Assembly (NCBI RefSeq): GCF_001625365.1
Contig: NZ_LJJF01000001.1
Coordinates: 7,241,501 to 7,305,500 of the forward strand
Source of the DNA: Streptomyces sp. MJM8645
GTDB taxonomy: Bacteria; Actinomycetota; Actinomycetes; Streptomycetales; Streptomycetaceae
Length of the DNA stretch: 64,000 nucleotides
Direction of reading: 5' to 3'
Shown here: piece by piece, positions 40,260 to 52,484 of the stretch
Numbering within the stretch: the first letter of the stretch is position 1
Layout: every line of letters starts with the position of its first letter
Made by a program: the position numbers and the translations under genes
The notes under the pieces: generated by a model
What the model was told of the DNA's origin: nothing
What the model saw: only the letters and a program-made list of their open reading frames with translations
Database searches by the model: none

Positions 40260-43200
40260 ATGTTTGCGCTCTCCTCCTCGCAGGAGATCGTCTGGCTGCA
40301 CGAGCAGATGCTGCCCGGCAGTCGTGCGTACAACTTCACCGCCGTGCTCGACCTCTGGGGCACCCTCGACGAGGACGCGCTGCACGCCGGACTGGCCGCC
40401 GTCCTCGCCCACCACCCGGGCCTGCGCCTGGAACTGGTCCCCCGCCCGGAGGGCCTGCCGGGCCAGCGGGTCGCCGAGCACTGCGAACCGACGCTGCGCC
40501 GCAGCGACTTCGCCGCCGAGGCCGACCCGGACGCCGCCTTCCGCGAGCTGCTGGCCGCCGAGGCCGAGGAGCCGGTGGACACCGAGCAGGCGCCGGTGCT
40601 GCGCTGGCACCTGGTGCGCCTCGGCACGGACCACCACCGGCTGATCCATGTCGAGCACCACCTCGTCCACGACGGCCACTCCTTCGCGATCCTGCTGCGC
40701 GACCTGTTCACCGTCTACCGCGCCCACGTCCTCGGCGAGCCCTACCAGCTGCCCGAGGCGCCCTCGTACGAGCAGCACGCCCGTACGGCCGTCGACCCGG
40801 ACGCCCGCGAGCGCGCGCTCGCCTTCTGGCTGCGGGAGCTGACCGACGCCCCGCGCGAGGTCACCCTGCCCGGGCTGGCCAACCCCGCCGCGGTGCGCCG
40901 CCACCGCGGCGGCCAGATGCGCCAGGCGATCGGAGCCGACCTGGCCGAGCGGCTGCGCACCCGCAGCAAGGAGGACGGGCACACCCCGTTCAGCACCCTG
41001 CTCACGCTCTTCGCCGAACTGCTGCGCCGGCACTCCGGGCACCGCGAACTCGTCGTCGGCACCGCCGTCGGCAACCGCCCTGAGGGCTTCGAGGGCACCG
41101 TCGGCATGTTCGTGAACACCGTGCCGCTGCACCTGCGACTGGACCCGTCCGCCCCCGGCACCGAGGCCGTCGACGAGGTGACCGACGTCCTGCTGCGCGC
41201 GCTGCCCTACCAGGACCTGCCGGTCCAGGAGCTGACCCGCCGGCTCGGCCTGCACACCGGCGGCGCCGACAACCCGCTGTTCAACGTGATGTTCAGCGCG
41301 CACGACGCCGCGCTGCCGGACGTCCAGGCGCCCGGTCTCGAAGTCTCGCTGTACGAGGGCTTCAACACCGGCACCACCCGCTTCGACCTCGACCTGGTGC
41401 TGCTGCCCGACGACCGCCGGGTGGTCGGCGAGAAGCACGGCGGCGCCGGGATGACCCTGGTCTGGGACTACGACGCCGACCTGTTCGGCGAGGCCGAGGC
41501 CACCTTGCTGGCCGACCGCCTGCTCCAGCTGCTGCGCTGCTACCTCGACCGGCCCGAGGCCACGCTGGCCGCGCTCGACCCCGCCCCGGCCGCCGAACCC
41601 GCCACCGCCGTCGCCCGGGCCGGTCTCGACCCGGCCGCCGCCCACGACCCCACGGCGATCGCGATGATCGCCGGCACCGAGCGCCTCAGCTACGGCGAGC
41701 TCGACCGCCGTGTCACCCAGCTGGCCGAACGCCTGCGCGCCGCCGGTGTCACCCCCGGCCAGCCGGTCGCCGCCGTGCTGCCGCGCGGCGTGGACAGCGT
41801 CGTCGCCCTGCTCGCCTGCCTGCGGTACGGCGCCGTGTACGCGCCGCTGTCCGCCGAGGACCCGGCCGCCCGGCTCGGCCTGCTGCTGGACCGGCTGGCC
41901 CCGGCCCTGGTGCTGGCCACCCGGCAGAGTGCGCTCGCCCTGCCCGCCGACGGCGTCACCCCCGCGCTGCTGGACGGCCCGGCCTTCCCCAAGGCCGAGC
42001 CCGCCGCAGTGGTGGAGGGCGCCGCCTACCTGATCCACACCTCCGGCTCCACCGGCGTGCCCAAGCCCGTCCTGGTCGGCCGCGACGCGCTCGCCGGGTA
42101 CGTCGCCGCGATCGCCGCCCGCTACGAACTGACCCCCGCCGACCGGGTGCTGCTGTTCGCCCGCCCGTCCTTCGACGTGGCGCTGGAGGAGGTGCTGCCC
42201 GCGCTCGCCGCCGGCGCCGCCCTGGTCGTGCCGCAGCGCGAGGTGCCCACCGGGCCCGAGCTCGTCGCCGTGCTCGCCGCCCGTGGCGTCACCGTCGCCA
42301 ACCTGCCGACCAGCTACCTGCTCGCCGTCCGCGAGGACCTGCGCGAGGCGCTGCGCGACGGCCGCTGGGCGCCCCGGCTGCTCGTCCTCGGCGGCGAGCG
42401 CCTGCCCGCCCGTGCGCTGACCGGCCTGATCGAGGCCACCACCGTGCTGAACGCCTACGGCGTCACCGAGGCCACCGTCACCTCCACCGTGTACGAGGTC
42501 ACCGCCGCCGACGTGGCCGAGGACGGCGAGATCCCGCTCGGCGCCGAACTGGACGGCGTGCGCCTGCACGTCCTGGACGAGGCGCTGCGCCCGCTCCCGG
42601 CCGGCTGCGTCGGCGAACTCGCCGTCAGCGGAGCCCTGCTGGCCGACGGCTACCTCGGCCTGCCGGAGCCGACCGCGGCCCGCTTCGTCACCGTGCCCGC
42701 CCTCGGCGGCGAGCGCGTCTACCGCACCGGCGACCGCGGCTACCGCGACCTGCGCGGCCGGCTGTGCTTCCTCGGCCGCGCCGACAACCAGGTCAAGCTC
42801 CGCGGCCACCGGATCGAACTGGAGGAGATCGAGGCCGCCGCCTCCGCCGAACTCGGCGGCCGCTCCTGCGCGGTGGTGCTGCACACCGACCCGCAGGCCG
42901 GCCCGCGCCTGATCGGCTTCCTGGAGGGCGCCGACCGCCCCGACCAGGCCGCCCTGCACGCCGCGCTCGCCCAGCGGCTGCCCGGCGGGCTCGTCCCCGC
43001 CACCTGGACGGCCGTCGAGACGATGCCCACCCTGCCCGGCGGCAAGCCCGACCGCGCCGCCCTCGCCCGGCTCGCCGACGAGGCCCCCGCCCAGGAGGCC
43101 GCCCCGGCCGCCGAGAGCGCCTTCGCCGACCCCGGCCAGGAACTGATCGCCGCCGCCTGGCGCGAGGTGCTCGGCCACGACCGCTTCACCGCCGAGTCCC

Positions 43201-43370
43201 ACTTCTTCGAGGTCGGCGGCCACTCGCTGCTCGCCGCCCAGCTCGCCGCCTGGCTGGAGCCGCACCTCGGCAGCCGCCCGCCGCTGCGCACCCTGTTCCG
43301 CCACGCCGTCCTGGCCGACCAGGCCAGCGCCCTCACCGGCCAGCACCCCGGAAAGGCAGACCGCGCATGA
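40260..43370 (+). CDS. NRPS module C-A-T
   Basis: A 1036-residue single module. The C domain (1-440) has intact HHLVHDG at 133-139. The A domain (450-950) has TSGSTG near 594, NAYGVTEATV, YRTGD, GRADNQVKLRGHRIELEE and the catalytic Lys929 in GGKPDR. The T domain has FFEVGGHSLLAAQL with phosphopantetheine Ser989. Hand alignment to GrsA gives the pocket code D-V-E-N-V-G-A-V-T-K. The D-x-E-N opening is like ornithine/hydroxyornithine codes, so a basic residue is predicted with caution. No epimerase or TE domain. The stop overlaps the next gene's ATG. Confidence 0.93.
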   Translation: MFALSSSQEIVWLHEQMLPGSRAYNFTAVLDLWGTLDEDALHAGLAAVLAHHPGLRLELVPRPEGLPGQRVAEHCEPTLRRSDFAAEADPDAAFRELLAAEAEEPVDTEQAPVLRWHLVRLGTDHHRLIHVEHHLVHDGHSFAILLRDLFTVYRAHVLGEPYQLPEAPSYEQHARTAVDPDARERALAFWLRELTDAPREVTLPGLANPAAVRRHRGGQMRQAIGADLAERLRTRSKEDGHTPFSTLLTLFAELLRRHSGHRELVVGTAVGNRPEGFEGTVGMFVNTVPLHLRLDPSAPGTEAVDEVTDVLLRALPYQDLPVQELTRRLGLHTGGADNPLFNVMFSAHDAALPDVQAPGLEVSLYEGFNTGTTRFDLDLVLLPDDRRVVGEKHGGAGMTLVWDYDADLFGEAEATLLADRLLQLLRCYLDRPEATLAALDPAPAAEPATAVARAGLDPAAAHDPTAIAMIAGTERLSYGELDRRVTQLAERLRAAGVTPGQPVAAVLPRGVDSVVALLACLRYGAVYAPLSAEDPAARLGLLLDRLAPALVLATRQSALALPADGVTPALLDGPAFPKAEPAAVVEGAAYLIHTSGSTGVPKPVLVGRDALAGYVAAIAARYELTPADRVLLFARPSFDVALEEVLPALAAGAALVVPQREVPTGPELVAVLAARGVTVANLPTSYLLAVREDLREALRDGRWAPRLLVLGGERLPARALTGLIEATTVLNAYGVTEATVTSTVYEVTAADVAEDGEIPLGAELDGVRLHVLDEALRPLPAGCVGELAVSGALLADGYLGLPEPTAARFVTVPALGGERVYRTGDRGYRDLRGRLCFLGRADNQVKLRGHRIELEEIEAAASAELGGRSCAVVLHTDPQAGPRLIGFLEGADRPDQAALHAALAQRLPGGLVPATWTAVETMPTLPGGKPDRAALARLADEAPAQEAAPAAESAFADPGQELIAAAWREVLGHDRFTAESHFFEVGGHSLLAAQLAAWLEPHLGSRPPLRTLFRHAVLADQASALTGQHPGKADRA

Positions 43371-44542
43371 GCGCCCCCTCCGCCGTCCTCGAAGACGCCC
43401 ACCGCGAACTCGTCGACGCCTTCGAGAGCTTCGTCCGCCGCGAGCTCGTCCCGCTGGCCGCCGAACTGCCCGAGACCGCCGACGAGGTGCCCGCCGAACT
43501 GCGCGCCTACGTCCGCAAGCGCTCCGCCGCGCTCGGCTTCTACGCCGGCGACTACCCCGAGGAACTCGGCGGCGCCGACATGCCGTTCACCGCCGTCGTC
43601 CTGCTGCACCACGCCGCCGGGCGCAGCGGCTGCCCGCTCGCGCCGTACGCCCTGGCCGGCTCCGACGGCCCCAGCCCGCTGCTGCGGCACGGCACCCCCG
43701 AGCAGATCGAGCGCCACCTCGTGCCGCTGGTGCGCGGCGAGCAGACCCGCTGCCTCGCCCTCACCGAGCCGCACGCCGGCTCCGACGCGTTCCGCCTCAC
43801 CACCACCGCCGTGCGCACCGCCGACGGCTGGGTGCTGAACGGCCGCAAGACCTTCGTCAGCAACGCCGACCGGGCCGGCCTGGTGCTCGTCGTCACCGCC
43901 ACCGACCTCGGCGAGGGGGCCGGGCCCACCGCCGGCGCCACCGCCTTCGTCCTCCCGATCGACCAGCCCGGCCTGCGGATCGGCCAGCGCTACGAGGGCA
44001 TGTCCGGCGAACCGCTGTTCGAGCTGCTGCTCGACCAGGTCACCGTCTCCACCGACGCCGTGATCGGCGGCGAGGAGGGCGTCGGCGCGGCCACCGCCCT
44101 CGCCATGGACAGCCTTTCCCGGGGCCGCCTGGTCGTCGCCGCGATGTGCAACGGCATCGCCGAGTACGCGCTGCGGATGGGCGTCGAGTACGCCCGCGAG
44201 CGGCGCGCCTTCGGCAAGGTGATCGGCGAGTACCAGCACATCCAGGAACACCTGGTGGCCACCCGGGCCGAGGTGGAGTGCTCCAAGCTGCTCACCCTCG
44301 CCTGCGCCCGGCTGGTCGACGACGGCACCGAGGCGCCGGAGAACGCGGCGCTCGCCAAGCTCACCGCCTCCGAGACCGCCGTGCGCGCGGTGGACCGCTC
44401 GCTCCAGGTGCACGGCGCCACCGGCTGGGTGCGCGGCCACCCGCTGGAGTTCCTGTACCGCTACGTGCGGATGACCACGATCATCGAGGGGACCTCCGAG
44501 GTCCAGAAGGTGATCATCGCCCGCTCCATGGGCCTGAACTGA
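43367..44542 (+). CDS. acyl-CoA dehydrogenase in NRPS operon
   Basis: A 391-residue flavoprotein of normal family length. FAD-binding segments are CLALTEPHAGSDAFRL and GRKTFVSNADRAG, later RRAFGKVIGEYQHIQ and QVHGATGWVRGHPLEFLYR; the catalytic Glu is in IIEGTSEVQ. Overlap by ATGA with the C-A-T gene implies translational coupling. In similar clusters such enzymes desaturate an aminoacyl or acyl group held on a carrier protein (for example prolyl-PCP), so an alpha,beta-dehydro residue in the product is a reasonable inference. Confidence 0.92.
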   Translation: MSAPSAVLEDAHRELVDAFESFVRRELVPLAAELPETADEVPAELRAYVRKRSAALGFYAGDYPEELGGADMPFTAVVLLHHAAGRSGCPLAPYALAGSDGPSPLLRHGTPEQIERHLVPLVRGEQTRCLALTEPHAGSDAFRLTTTAVRTADGWVLNGRKTFVSNADRAGLVLVVTATDLGEGAGPTAGATAFVLPIDQPGLRIGQRYEGMSGEPLFELLLDQVTVSTDAVIGGEEGVGAATALAMDSLSRGRLVVAAMCNGIAEYALRMGVEYARERRAFGKVIGEYQHIQEHLVATRAEVECSKLLTLACARLVDDGTEAPENAALAKLTASETAVRAVDRSLQVHGATGWVRGHPLEFLYRYVRMTTIIEGTSEVQKVIIARSMGLN

Positions 44543-44600
44543 CAGTCCGTCAACGATCTGTCAACAGCCTGTCAACGGCCTGAACCACCTGGAGACAATG

Positions 44601-46394
44601 ATGGAAACCCTGAGCATCGAATACGGCCGCCCGCACCAGGACGGCGCGGTCCTCGACCTGTTCGCCACCTGGGTGCACCGGACCCCGGACGCGCCCGCCC
44701 TGATCGACGGCGCCCGCACCTACAGCTACGCCGAACTCGACCGCCTCGCCGACACCATGGCCGCGGCGCTGCGCGACCGGATCCGCCCCGGCGACCTGGT
44801 CGGCGTCTGCCTCGGCCACTCCGCCGCCCTGGCCGCCGTCACCCTCGCCACCGCCAAGCTCGGCGCCGTCCACCTGCCGCTCGGCCCGCGTCCCGGCGAG
44901 CGCCGGCTCCAGGCCGTCGCCGAGCAGCTGCGGCCCGCCTGCCTGGTCGGCGACCCGGCCCGGCTTCCCCAGGGCGGCGAGCAGCTGGCGCTCGACCTGG
45001 ACCCGACCACCGACGTGGTCGCCGCGTTCGTCCCCGGCGAGCAGGTCCAGGTGCCCGCCGGCACCCACTACGCGGTGCTCACCTCCGGCTCGACCGGCAC
45101 CCCCAAGGCCGTCGCCGTCGGCGAGCCCGCCCTCGGCGCGCTGCTCCACTGGTACCGCGAGCTGACCGGCCTCGGCCCCGGCGAGCGGCACAGCCTGCTG
45201 ATCGGCGTGTCCTTCGACCCGCACGTCCTGGAGCTGTGGGCCACCCTCACCTCCGGCGCCGCGCTCACCCTCGCCCCCGAGGCGGTCCGCTGGGACCCGG
45301 GCGCGCTCACCGACTGGTGGCGCGAGGCCGGCGTCACCGTCAGCATCCTGCCCACCCCGCTCGCCGAGCCGATCCTGGCGCGCGCGTGGCCGGACGGGCT
45401 GGCACTGCGCCACCTCACCATCGGCGGCGACCGGCTGCGCCGCGCCCCCGGCCCGGACGTCACCGCGGCCGTCCACAACGCCTACGGCCCCGCCGAGGCC
45501 ACCGTCACCACCACCGTGCATACCATGGCGCCCGGCCTCGACCACGGCGCCGGCGCACCGCCGATCGGGCTGCCCGTCCCGGGCGCGGTCGTCCTGGTCA
45601 CCGACGAGGACGGCCGGCCGGTGCCGCGCGGCCAGGCCGGCGAACTGCGCATCGGCGGCCGGGGCCTGGCCGCCGGCTACCTCGACCCCGAGCTGACCGC
45701 CCGGCGCTTCGTCGGCGTGCCGCCCGGCGTGGACGGCATCGACCGGGTCTACCGCAGCGGCGACCGGGTGGTGATGGGCGCCGACGGCGTGCTGGAGTTC
45801 CACGGCCGGCTCGACGACCAGGTCAAGGTCAGTGGCGTCCGGGTCGAACCCGCCGAGGTCGAGGCCGCGTTCGAGCGCGACCCGCGGGTGCGCCGGGCCG
45901 TGGTGGCCGCGGCCCCGGCGCCGACCGGCGGCGTCCGGCTGCTCGCCTTCGTCCAGACCGTCGAGGGGCCCTCGGCGGTCGGCGCCGACGAACTGCTGGC
46001 GGCGGTCCGGCCGTGGCTGCCCGAGCAGGCCGTCCCGTCGGCCGTCCGCCTGGTCGACACCTTCCCGCTGGACGCCAACGGCAAGGTCGACCGCGCCGCC
46101 CTGCTGCTCGCCCCGGCCGCGGACGAGCCGGTCGCGGCGGAGGAGGGCGCCACGCCCACCGAGCGCACCGTGCTGCGCCTGTGCCGCGACCTGCTCGGCC
46201 GCGCCGACCTCGGGCCCGGCGACAACTTCCTCGCCTCGGGCGGCAACTCGCTCGCCGCCGCACGGCTGCTGGAGGCCCTGGAGGAGGAGTGCGGGGTGCG
46301 GTTGCGCGCGCCCCTGGTGCTGCGCCAGCCCGACCTGCGGGCCGTCGCCCGGCTGGTGGCGGAGCGGCAGCCGACCGCCGCCGCCGCCGTCTGA
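44601..46394 (+). CDS. NRPS A-T didomain protein
   Basis: A 597-residue adenylation-carrier protein. Motifs: YAVLTSGSTGTPKA, HNAYGPAEATVTTTV, YRSGDR, GRLDDQVKVSGVRVEPAEVE, and the Lys in DANGKVDRAAL. The T domain has NFLASGGNSLAAARL, with Asn in place of the usual His before the Ser. The pocket code by hand alignment is D-P-L-I-T-G-A-V-T-K; I do not recognise it. It lies directly after the dehydrogenase gene, so it may be the enzyme that presents the desaturation substrate. ATG 44598 is an alternative start. Confidence 0.9.
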   Translation: METLSIEYGRPHQDGAVLDLFATWVHRTPDAPALIDGARTYSYAELDRLADTMAAALRDRIRPGDLVGVCLGHSAALAAVTLATAKLGAVHLPLGPRPGERRLQAVAEQLRPACLVGDPARLPQGGEQLALDLDPTTDVVAAFVPGEQVQVPAGTHYAVLTSGSTGTPKAVAVGEPALGALLHWYRELTGLGPGERHSLLIGVSFDPHVLELWATLTSGAALTLAPEAVRWDPGALTDWWREAGVTVSILPTPLAEPILARAWPDGLALRHLTIGGDRLRRAPGPDVTAAVHNAYGPAEATVTTTVHTMAPGLDHGAGAPPIGLPVPGAVVLVTDEDGRPVPRGQAGELRIGGRGLAAGYLDPELTARRFVGVPPGVDGIDRVYRSGDRVVMGADGVLEFHGRLDDQVKVSGVRVEPAEVEAAFERDPRVRRAVVAAAPAPTGGVRLLAFVQTVEGPSAVGADELLAAVRPWLPEQAVPSAVRLVDTFPLDANGKVDRAALLLAPAADEPVAAEEGATPTERTVLRLCRDLLGRADLGPGDNFLASGGNSLAAARLLEALEEECGVRLRAPLVLRQPDLRAVARLVAERQPTAAAAV

Positions 46395-46422
46395 CCGCCC
46401 GCCCGCCCGTACGACCTGCGCA

Positions 46423-46454
46423 GGGCGCCCCGGCCGTTCGCGGCCGGGGCGCCC
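46423..46454 (+). terminator. hairpin inside NRPS operon
   Basis: A perfect 13-bp stem (GGGCGCCCCGGCC and complement) with a 6-nt loop lies between the two A-T genes, directly before the ribosome site of the second. It may be a partial terminator or processing site that lowers downstream expression. Confidence 0.6.
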
Positions 46455-46468
46455 GGAAGGGAACCATC

Positions 46469-48282
<1,814 letters not shown>

Positions 48283-48286
<4 letters not shown>

Positions 48287-51168
48287 CCGCCGAGCACCCG
48301 GCCGTCGACCAGACCGCCGACCAGGCCGACCTGCTGCGCCGCGCCCGCCGCAACCGCCCCGCCGCGGGCGGGCGCCCGGCGGCCCCGCAGAGCGTGCCGG
48401 CCGGCCAGGGCGACGGCCCGGCCGGCCCCGCCCCGCTCTCGCACGCCCAGCAGCGGATGTGGCTGATGGACCACCTCGGCCAGGGCGGCGCCCTCTACAA
48501 CGTCCCGCTCGCCACCCGCCTGCGCGGACCGCTCGACCCCGCCGCCCTCGCCACCGCCCTCACCGGCCTCACCGAGCGCCACGCCGTCCTGCGCACCCGC
48601 TACGGCCGCCAGGGCGACCAGCCGCACCAGCAGACCGACCCGGTCACCCCGGTGCCGCTGCGCACGGTGGACGCCACCTGGGAGAACGGCGCCGGGAACA
48701 ACGCCCCCGCCCTGCTCGCCGCCGAGGCCGCCCGCCCCTTCGACCTCGCCACCGGCCCGGTCCTGCGCGCCCTGCTGCTGCGACACGACCCGCAGGACCA
48801 CACCCTGCTCCTGAACATCCACCACATCGCCGTCGACGGCGGCTCGCTGCCCGTCCTCGCCGCCGACCTGGCCGCCCTCTACGTCGCCGCCCGCGACGGC
48901 GTGGCGCCCCAACTCCCGCCGCCCGGACCGTCGTACGCCGAGTACGCCCGTGAGGAGCGCACCCGCGACGCCGAACTCACCAGCGCCGCCGACGCCCGCG
49001 CCCGACACCTGGCCGGCGCCCGCCCGCTGCCGCTGCTGCGGCCCACCCCGCCCGGGGCGCGCGAGCGCCGGGCCACCCTGCACACCGCCCCGCTCGCCCC
49101 CGCCACCGTCGAGGGCCTGCGCCGGCTCGGCGCCCGGCACGGCGCCACCCTGTTCGCCGTCGTCCTGGCCGCCGCCTTCGCCACCCTGCGCACCGCCGCC
49201 GACCAGGCCGACCTCACCCTCGGCTGCGCCAGCGGCCAGCGCCTGCGGCCCGAACTGCGCCGCACCGTCGGCCTCGGCGTCAACACCCTCGCGGTGCGCG
49301 CCGACCTGGCCGGCGATCCCACCTTCACCGAGGTGCTCGGACGGGCCCGGACCGCGCTGCTCGACGCGCAGCAGCACCACGAGATCCCGTTCGACCTGAT
49401 CGTCGAGCGGCTCGGCTCGGCGGCCCGCGGCGCCGACGGCACCCCGCTGCTCTCCGTCAGCTGCGACCTCGTCCACCCCGCCGAGCCGCTCACACTGCCC
49501 GGCCTCACCGCCGAGGACGTCGAACTCGACCTGGGCCTGGCCAAGTTCGGCCTCGCCCTGCTGGTCGAGGACGGCCCGCAGCCGCGCTGCCTGGTCCAGC
49601 ACGACCGGGACGCCCTCGACGAGACCACCGCCGAGCACCTGCTCACCGCCTTCGCGGACCTGCTCGCCGCCGTCGCCACCGACCCCGACCAGCCCCTCTC
49701 CGCACTCCCCGGCACCCGCCTGGCCACCGCCCAACACCCGGCCCTCGCCGCACTGTCGGCCGACCCCCGGGTGGTCGAGGCGGCCGTCGTCGAGACCGCC
49801 GACGGCCCGCCGCTCGCCTACGCCGTGGTGCGCGGCCCGGTCGCCCCGACCGGCGTCGAACTGCGCGCCGCAATGCGCCGCCACGTCGACCCCGCCCACC
49901 TGCCGGCCGCCGTCACCCTGCTGGACCGGCTGCCCCGGCACGCCGACGGGACCCCGGACCGCGGCCGGCTGCCCGGCGCGGCCCCGACCGCCCCCGAGCG
50001 GTCCGGCCCGCTCGACACCGTCCGGACGGCCTTCGGCGAACTGCTCGGCACCACCCCGCCCGCCGACGGCGACTTCTTCGCCCTCGGCGGCCACTCCCTG
50101 GTCGCCGTCCAGCTCGCCGAACGCCTGCGCACCCGCACCGGCCTGCCGCTCACCGGCCTGGACGTGCTGGAACAGCGCACCCCGCGCGCCCTCGCCGCCC
50201 TGCTCGCCACCCGCGAGGACGAGCGCCGCGCCGCCCCCGCCCGCACCGGCTCCCGCCCGGGCACCCGCACCCGCGCGGGCACCGTGCTGCTCACCGGCGC
50301 CACCGGCGGAGTCGGCGCGGCCGTCCTCCAGGAACTGATGGCCCAGGGCCGCCCGGTCCGGGCCCTGGTCCGGCCCGAGTCCGCCCACCTGCCCGCCCTG
50401 CACGGCGCCGAACTGGCCGAGGGCGACCTCGCCGACCTCGACAGCCTGCGCCGCGCGGTCGAGGGCGTCGACGCCGTCATCCACGCCGCCTGCACCTTCA
50501 CCGAGCACGCCGTCGACCTCGCCGCGATGCGCGCCCTGGTCGAGGGCTGGCGCGGCGGCCCGTTCGTCTTCGTCAGCAGCATCGACGCCTACGGCCGCCC
50601 GTCCGGCACCGACGTCCCCGAAGGCGGCCCGACCGGCGAACCGGTCAGCCCCTACGGGCAGGCCAAGCTGGACTGCGAGCGCATCCTGTTCGAGGCGGCC
50701 GCCACCGGCCGGGGCCCGGCCACCGTGGTCCGCGCCCCGATCGTCTGGGGCCCGCACCAGCGCCTGCGCGACCAGCTCCGCTGGGGCTCCACCGGCGACC
50801 TCTACCAGGCCGCCCTGGCCGGCCGCCCGATCGCCCTGCCCGCCCCCGCCCCCGGCGACCGCCCCACCTGGTACGGCGCCGCCTGGGTGCACTCCGCCGC
50901 CCTGGCCCGCGCGCTCGCCGCCTGCGTCGCCGACGGCAACCCGGCGGCCGGCCGGATCGTCAACGCCGTCAACGGGCACGTCTCCTGGGCGGACTTCACC
51001 GGTGAGCTCGTGCGCCTGCTCGACTCCGGCAGCCCGCTGGACCTGCGCCCCGACGCCGATCCCGAACTCCGCCGTCCCTGGCACTACCGCGCGGAGACCC
51101 TCGCCGCCCCGCTGAGCCCCGAGCCGGGCGAGGACTGGCGCACCGTTCTGGCGGCGATGGTCGGCTGA
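48283..51168 (+). CDS. NRPS C-(A relic)-T-reductase protein
   Basis: A 961-residue protein. The C domain has HHIAVDG at 180-186. Residues about 490-565 resemble only the C-terminal subdomain of an A domain (VVEAAVVETADG..LAYAVVRG..LPRHADGTPDRGRL); the catalytic Lys is replaced by Thr557 and the A core is absent. The T domain follows, with DFFALGGHSLVAVQL, Ser605. Residues 665-961 are an extended SDR: LLTGATGGVGAAVL near 669 and Y791-GQA-K795. By position it should release the peptide reductively as aldehyde or alcohol, though the fold is closer to NAD-dependent epimerases than to classical R domains. Loading of its T domain must come in trans. Confidence 0.88.
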
Positions 51169-51186
51169 CCTGCACCGCTCCGCGTC

Positions 51187-51215
51187 GCGGCGGCCGGCCC
51201 GAGGCCGGCCGCCGC
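51187..51215 (+). terminator. terminator of NRPS operon
   Basis: A perfect 13-bp stem (GCGGCGGCCGGCC and complement) with a 3-nt loop lies 18 bases after the stop codon of the last NRPS gene. Confidence 0.8.
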
Positions 51216-51289
51216 GGCCGTTCGGGGGGCCGCCGCGGCTATATGATCACGCGGCCGAGATCACGTCACGGGGGAGCACGAGAACAGCG

Positions 51290-52177
51290 ATGGCCGGGCA
51301 GGCAGTACTCGCACCGCCGAGGGAACTCCGCACCTGGTTCGGCCGGCGCTCGGTGCGGATGACCGGATCCGCGCTGGTGTGGCAGGAGGAACCGGAGGCC
51401 TTCCACATCCCCTACGGCCGGATCCACCGGGTGCACGCCGTCCCCGGCCGGGGCGTGCTCTGGGACCTGTGCGTCGAGGTCGACCCGCCGGGGCGCGGCG
51501 AGCGCTCCGAGTTCCGCCTGGGCACGACCGACGCCAAGGCCCAGGCGTTCGCCGACGCCATCAACGCGCAACGGCTGAAACGGCTCGCCGAGGCTCCGGC
51601 CGACCCGACGCGGATCCGCGTCGAACCGTTCCGGCGGCCCCGGCCGCTGCGGCCCGCCGGCTGGCAGCTCGGCCTCCTCGCCCTGTTCGCCGGCTGCCTC
51701 ACCGAGTCCGTCGCCCTGGCCCTGCTCGGCCACCCCGTGCGGGCCGGGTTCGTCTGGGCCGGCTTCACCGCCTGGTGGGTGAGCGCCGCCTGGGCGGCGA
51801 ACCTGCCCTGGCAGCTCCGCTACTGGCGCCAGCAGCAGGCACTGGGCGAGCTCCGCCCGGCGGAGTTCACCGGCTCCTACCTCGGGGAGTACCGGGTGCA
51901 CGACGTCCGCGGCCACTCCCGCAGCACCCGGCGCACACTCCGGTACACCTACCGGGTGACCGACCAGCTCGGCACGGCGCAGCGGCACGAGTGCAGCGCC
52001 GCCGACGTGCAGGACGTGACGCGGCCCCGCACGGTCCTGGTGGTGCCCGGCCGCCTGTCGGCGGACACGCCGGGCGGGCTCGCCGGCCACCTGGTGTGGA
52101 TGGGCGTCACCGGCCTGCCGACCCTGGTCGCGGGCCTGGTCGGCCTGGTCCTCGTCCCGGGCCTGCTGCTGCCCTGA
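51290..52177 (+). CDS. membrane protein, 295 aa, unknown
   Basis: Residues 1-115 are cytoplasmic and PH-domain-like in pattern (MTGSALVWQEEPEAFHIPYG, then RIHRVHAVPGRG). Two membrane helices lie near 125-145 and 148-170. A second soluble part (170-265) holds YTYRVTDQLGTAQRHECS, and a last helix (272-293) ends the protein. GGGGGAG stands well upstream of the ATG. It may be a stand-alone DUF3592-like protein, but that is uncertain. It follows the NRPS terminator and is probably not part of the cluster. Confidence 0.65.
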   Translation: MAGQAVLAPPRELRTWFGRRSVRMTGSALVWQEEPEAFHIPYGRIHRVHAVPGRGVLWDLCVEVDPPGRGERSEFRLGTTDAKAQAFADAINAQRLKRLAEAPADPTRIRVEPFRRPRPLRPAGWQLGLLALFAGCLTESVALALLGHPVRAGFVWAGFTAWWVSAAWAANLPWQLRYWRQQQALGELRPAEFTGSYLGEYRVHDVRGHSRSTRRTLRYTYRVTDQLGTAQRHECSAADVQDVTRPRTVLVVPGRLSADTPGGLAGHLVWMGVTGLPTLVAGLVGLVLVPGLLLP

Positions 52178-52364
52178 ACCGCCGCCGGCTCACCCGGTGC
52201 CGACCACCCCCGCCCACCCGGGTGGCGCTTCCAGCCTGGACTCCGGGTCCGTCTCCCGCCCCACCCGACACGCGCCCTTCCGTTTGCGGCGGCCCGGGCC
52301 GGGGTGTGGGGGCGCTGTGCGGGCGCTGGAGATCCACTGGAGACCGCCTCAAGGAGGGTGGTTC

Positions 52365-52484
52365 GTGGCGGGTTGGGTGTGTTCTGGTGGATGGCGAAGC
52401 AGACCCGCCCCAGGTCCTGTCCGGCCGGACAGGACCTGGTTCGGGGCACGCCGGGGGACGGTAGACGCTCGCGCATGGATGTGA
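52365..52484 (+). CDS. possible 39-aa leader ORF
   Basis: A GTG six bases after AAGGAGGG opens a frame beginning MAGWVCSGGWRSRPAPGPVR and ending 48 bases before the NmrA-like start. It contains four Trp and covers a perfect palindrome, the layout of an attenuator. Whether it is translated is not known; no homologue is recognised. Confidence 0.3.
   Translation: MAGWVCSGGWRSRPAPGPVRPDRTWFGARRGTVDARAWM
52410..52439. promoter_or_regulatory. 30-bp perfect palindrome
   Basis: CCAGGTCCTGTCCGG is followed at once by its exact reverse complement. Without a loop it can be an operator in DNA or a strong hairpin in RNA. It lies about 95 bases before the NmrA-like gene. Confidence 0.7.
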
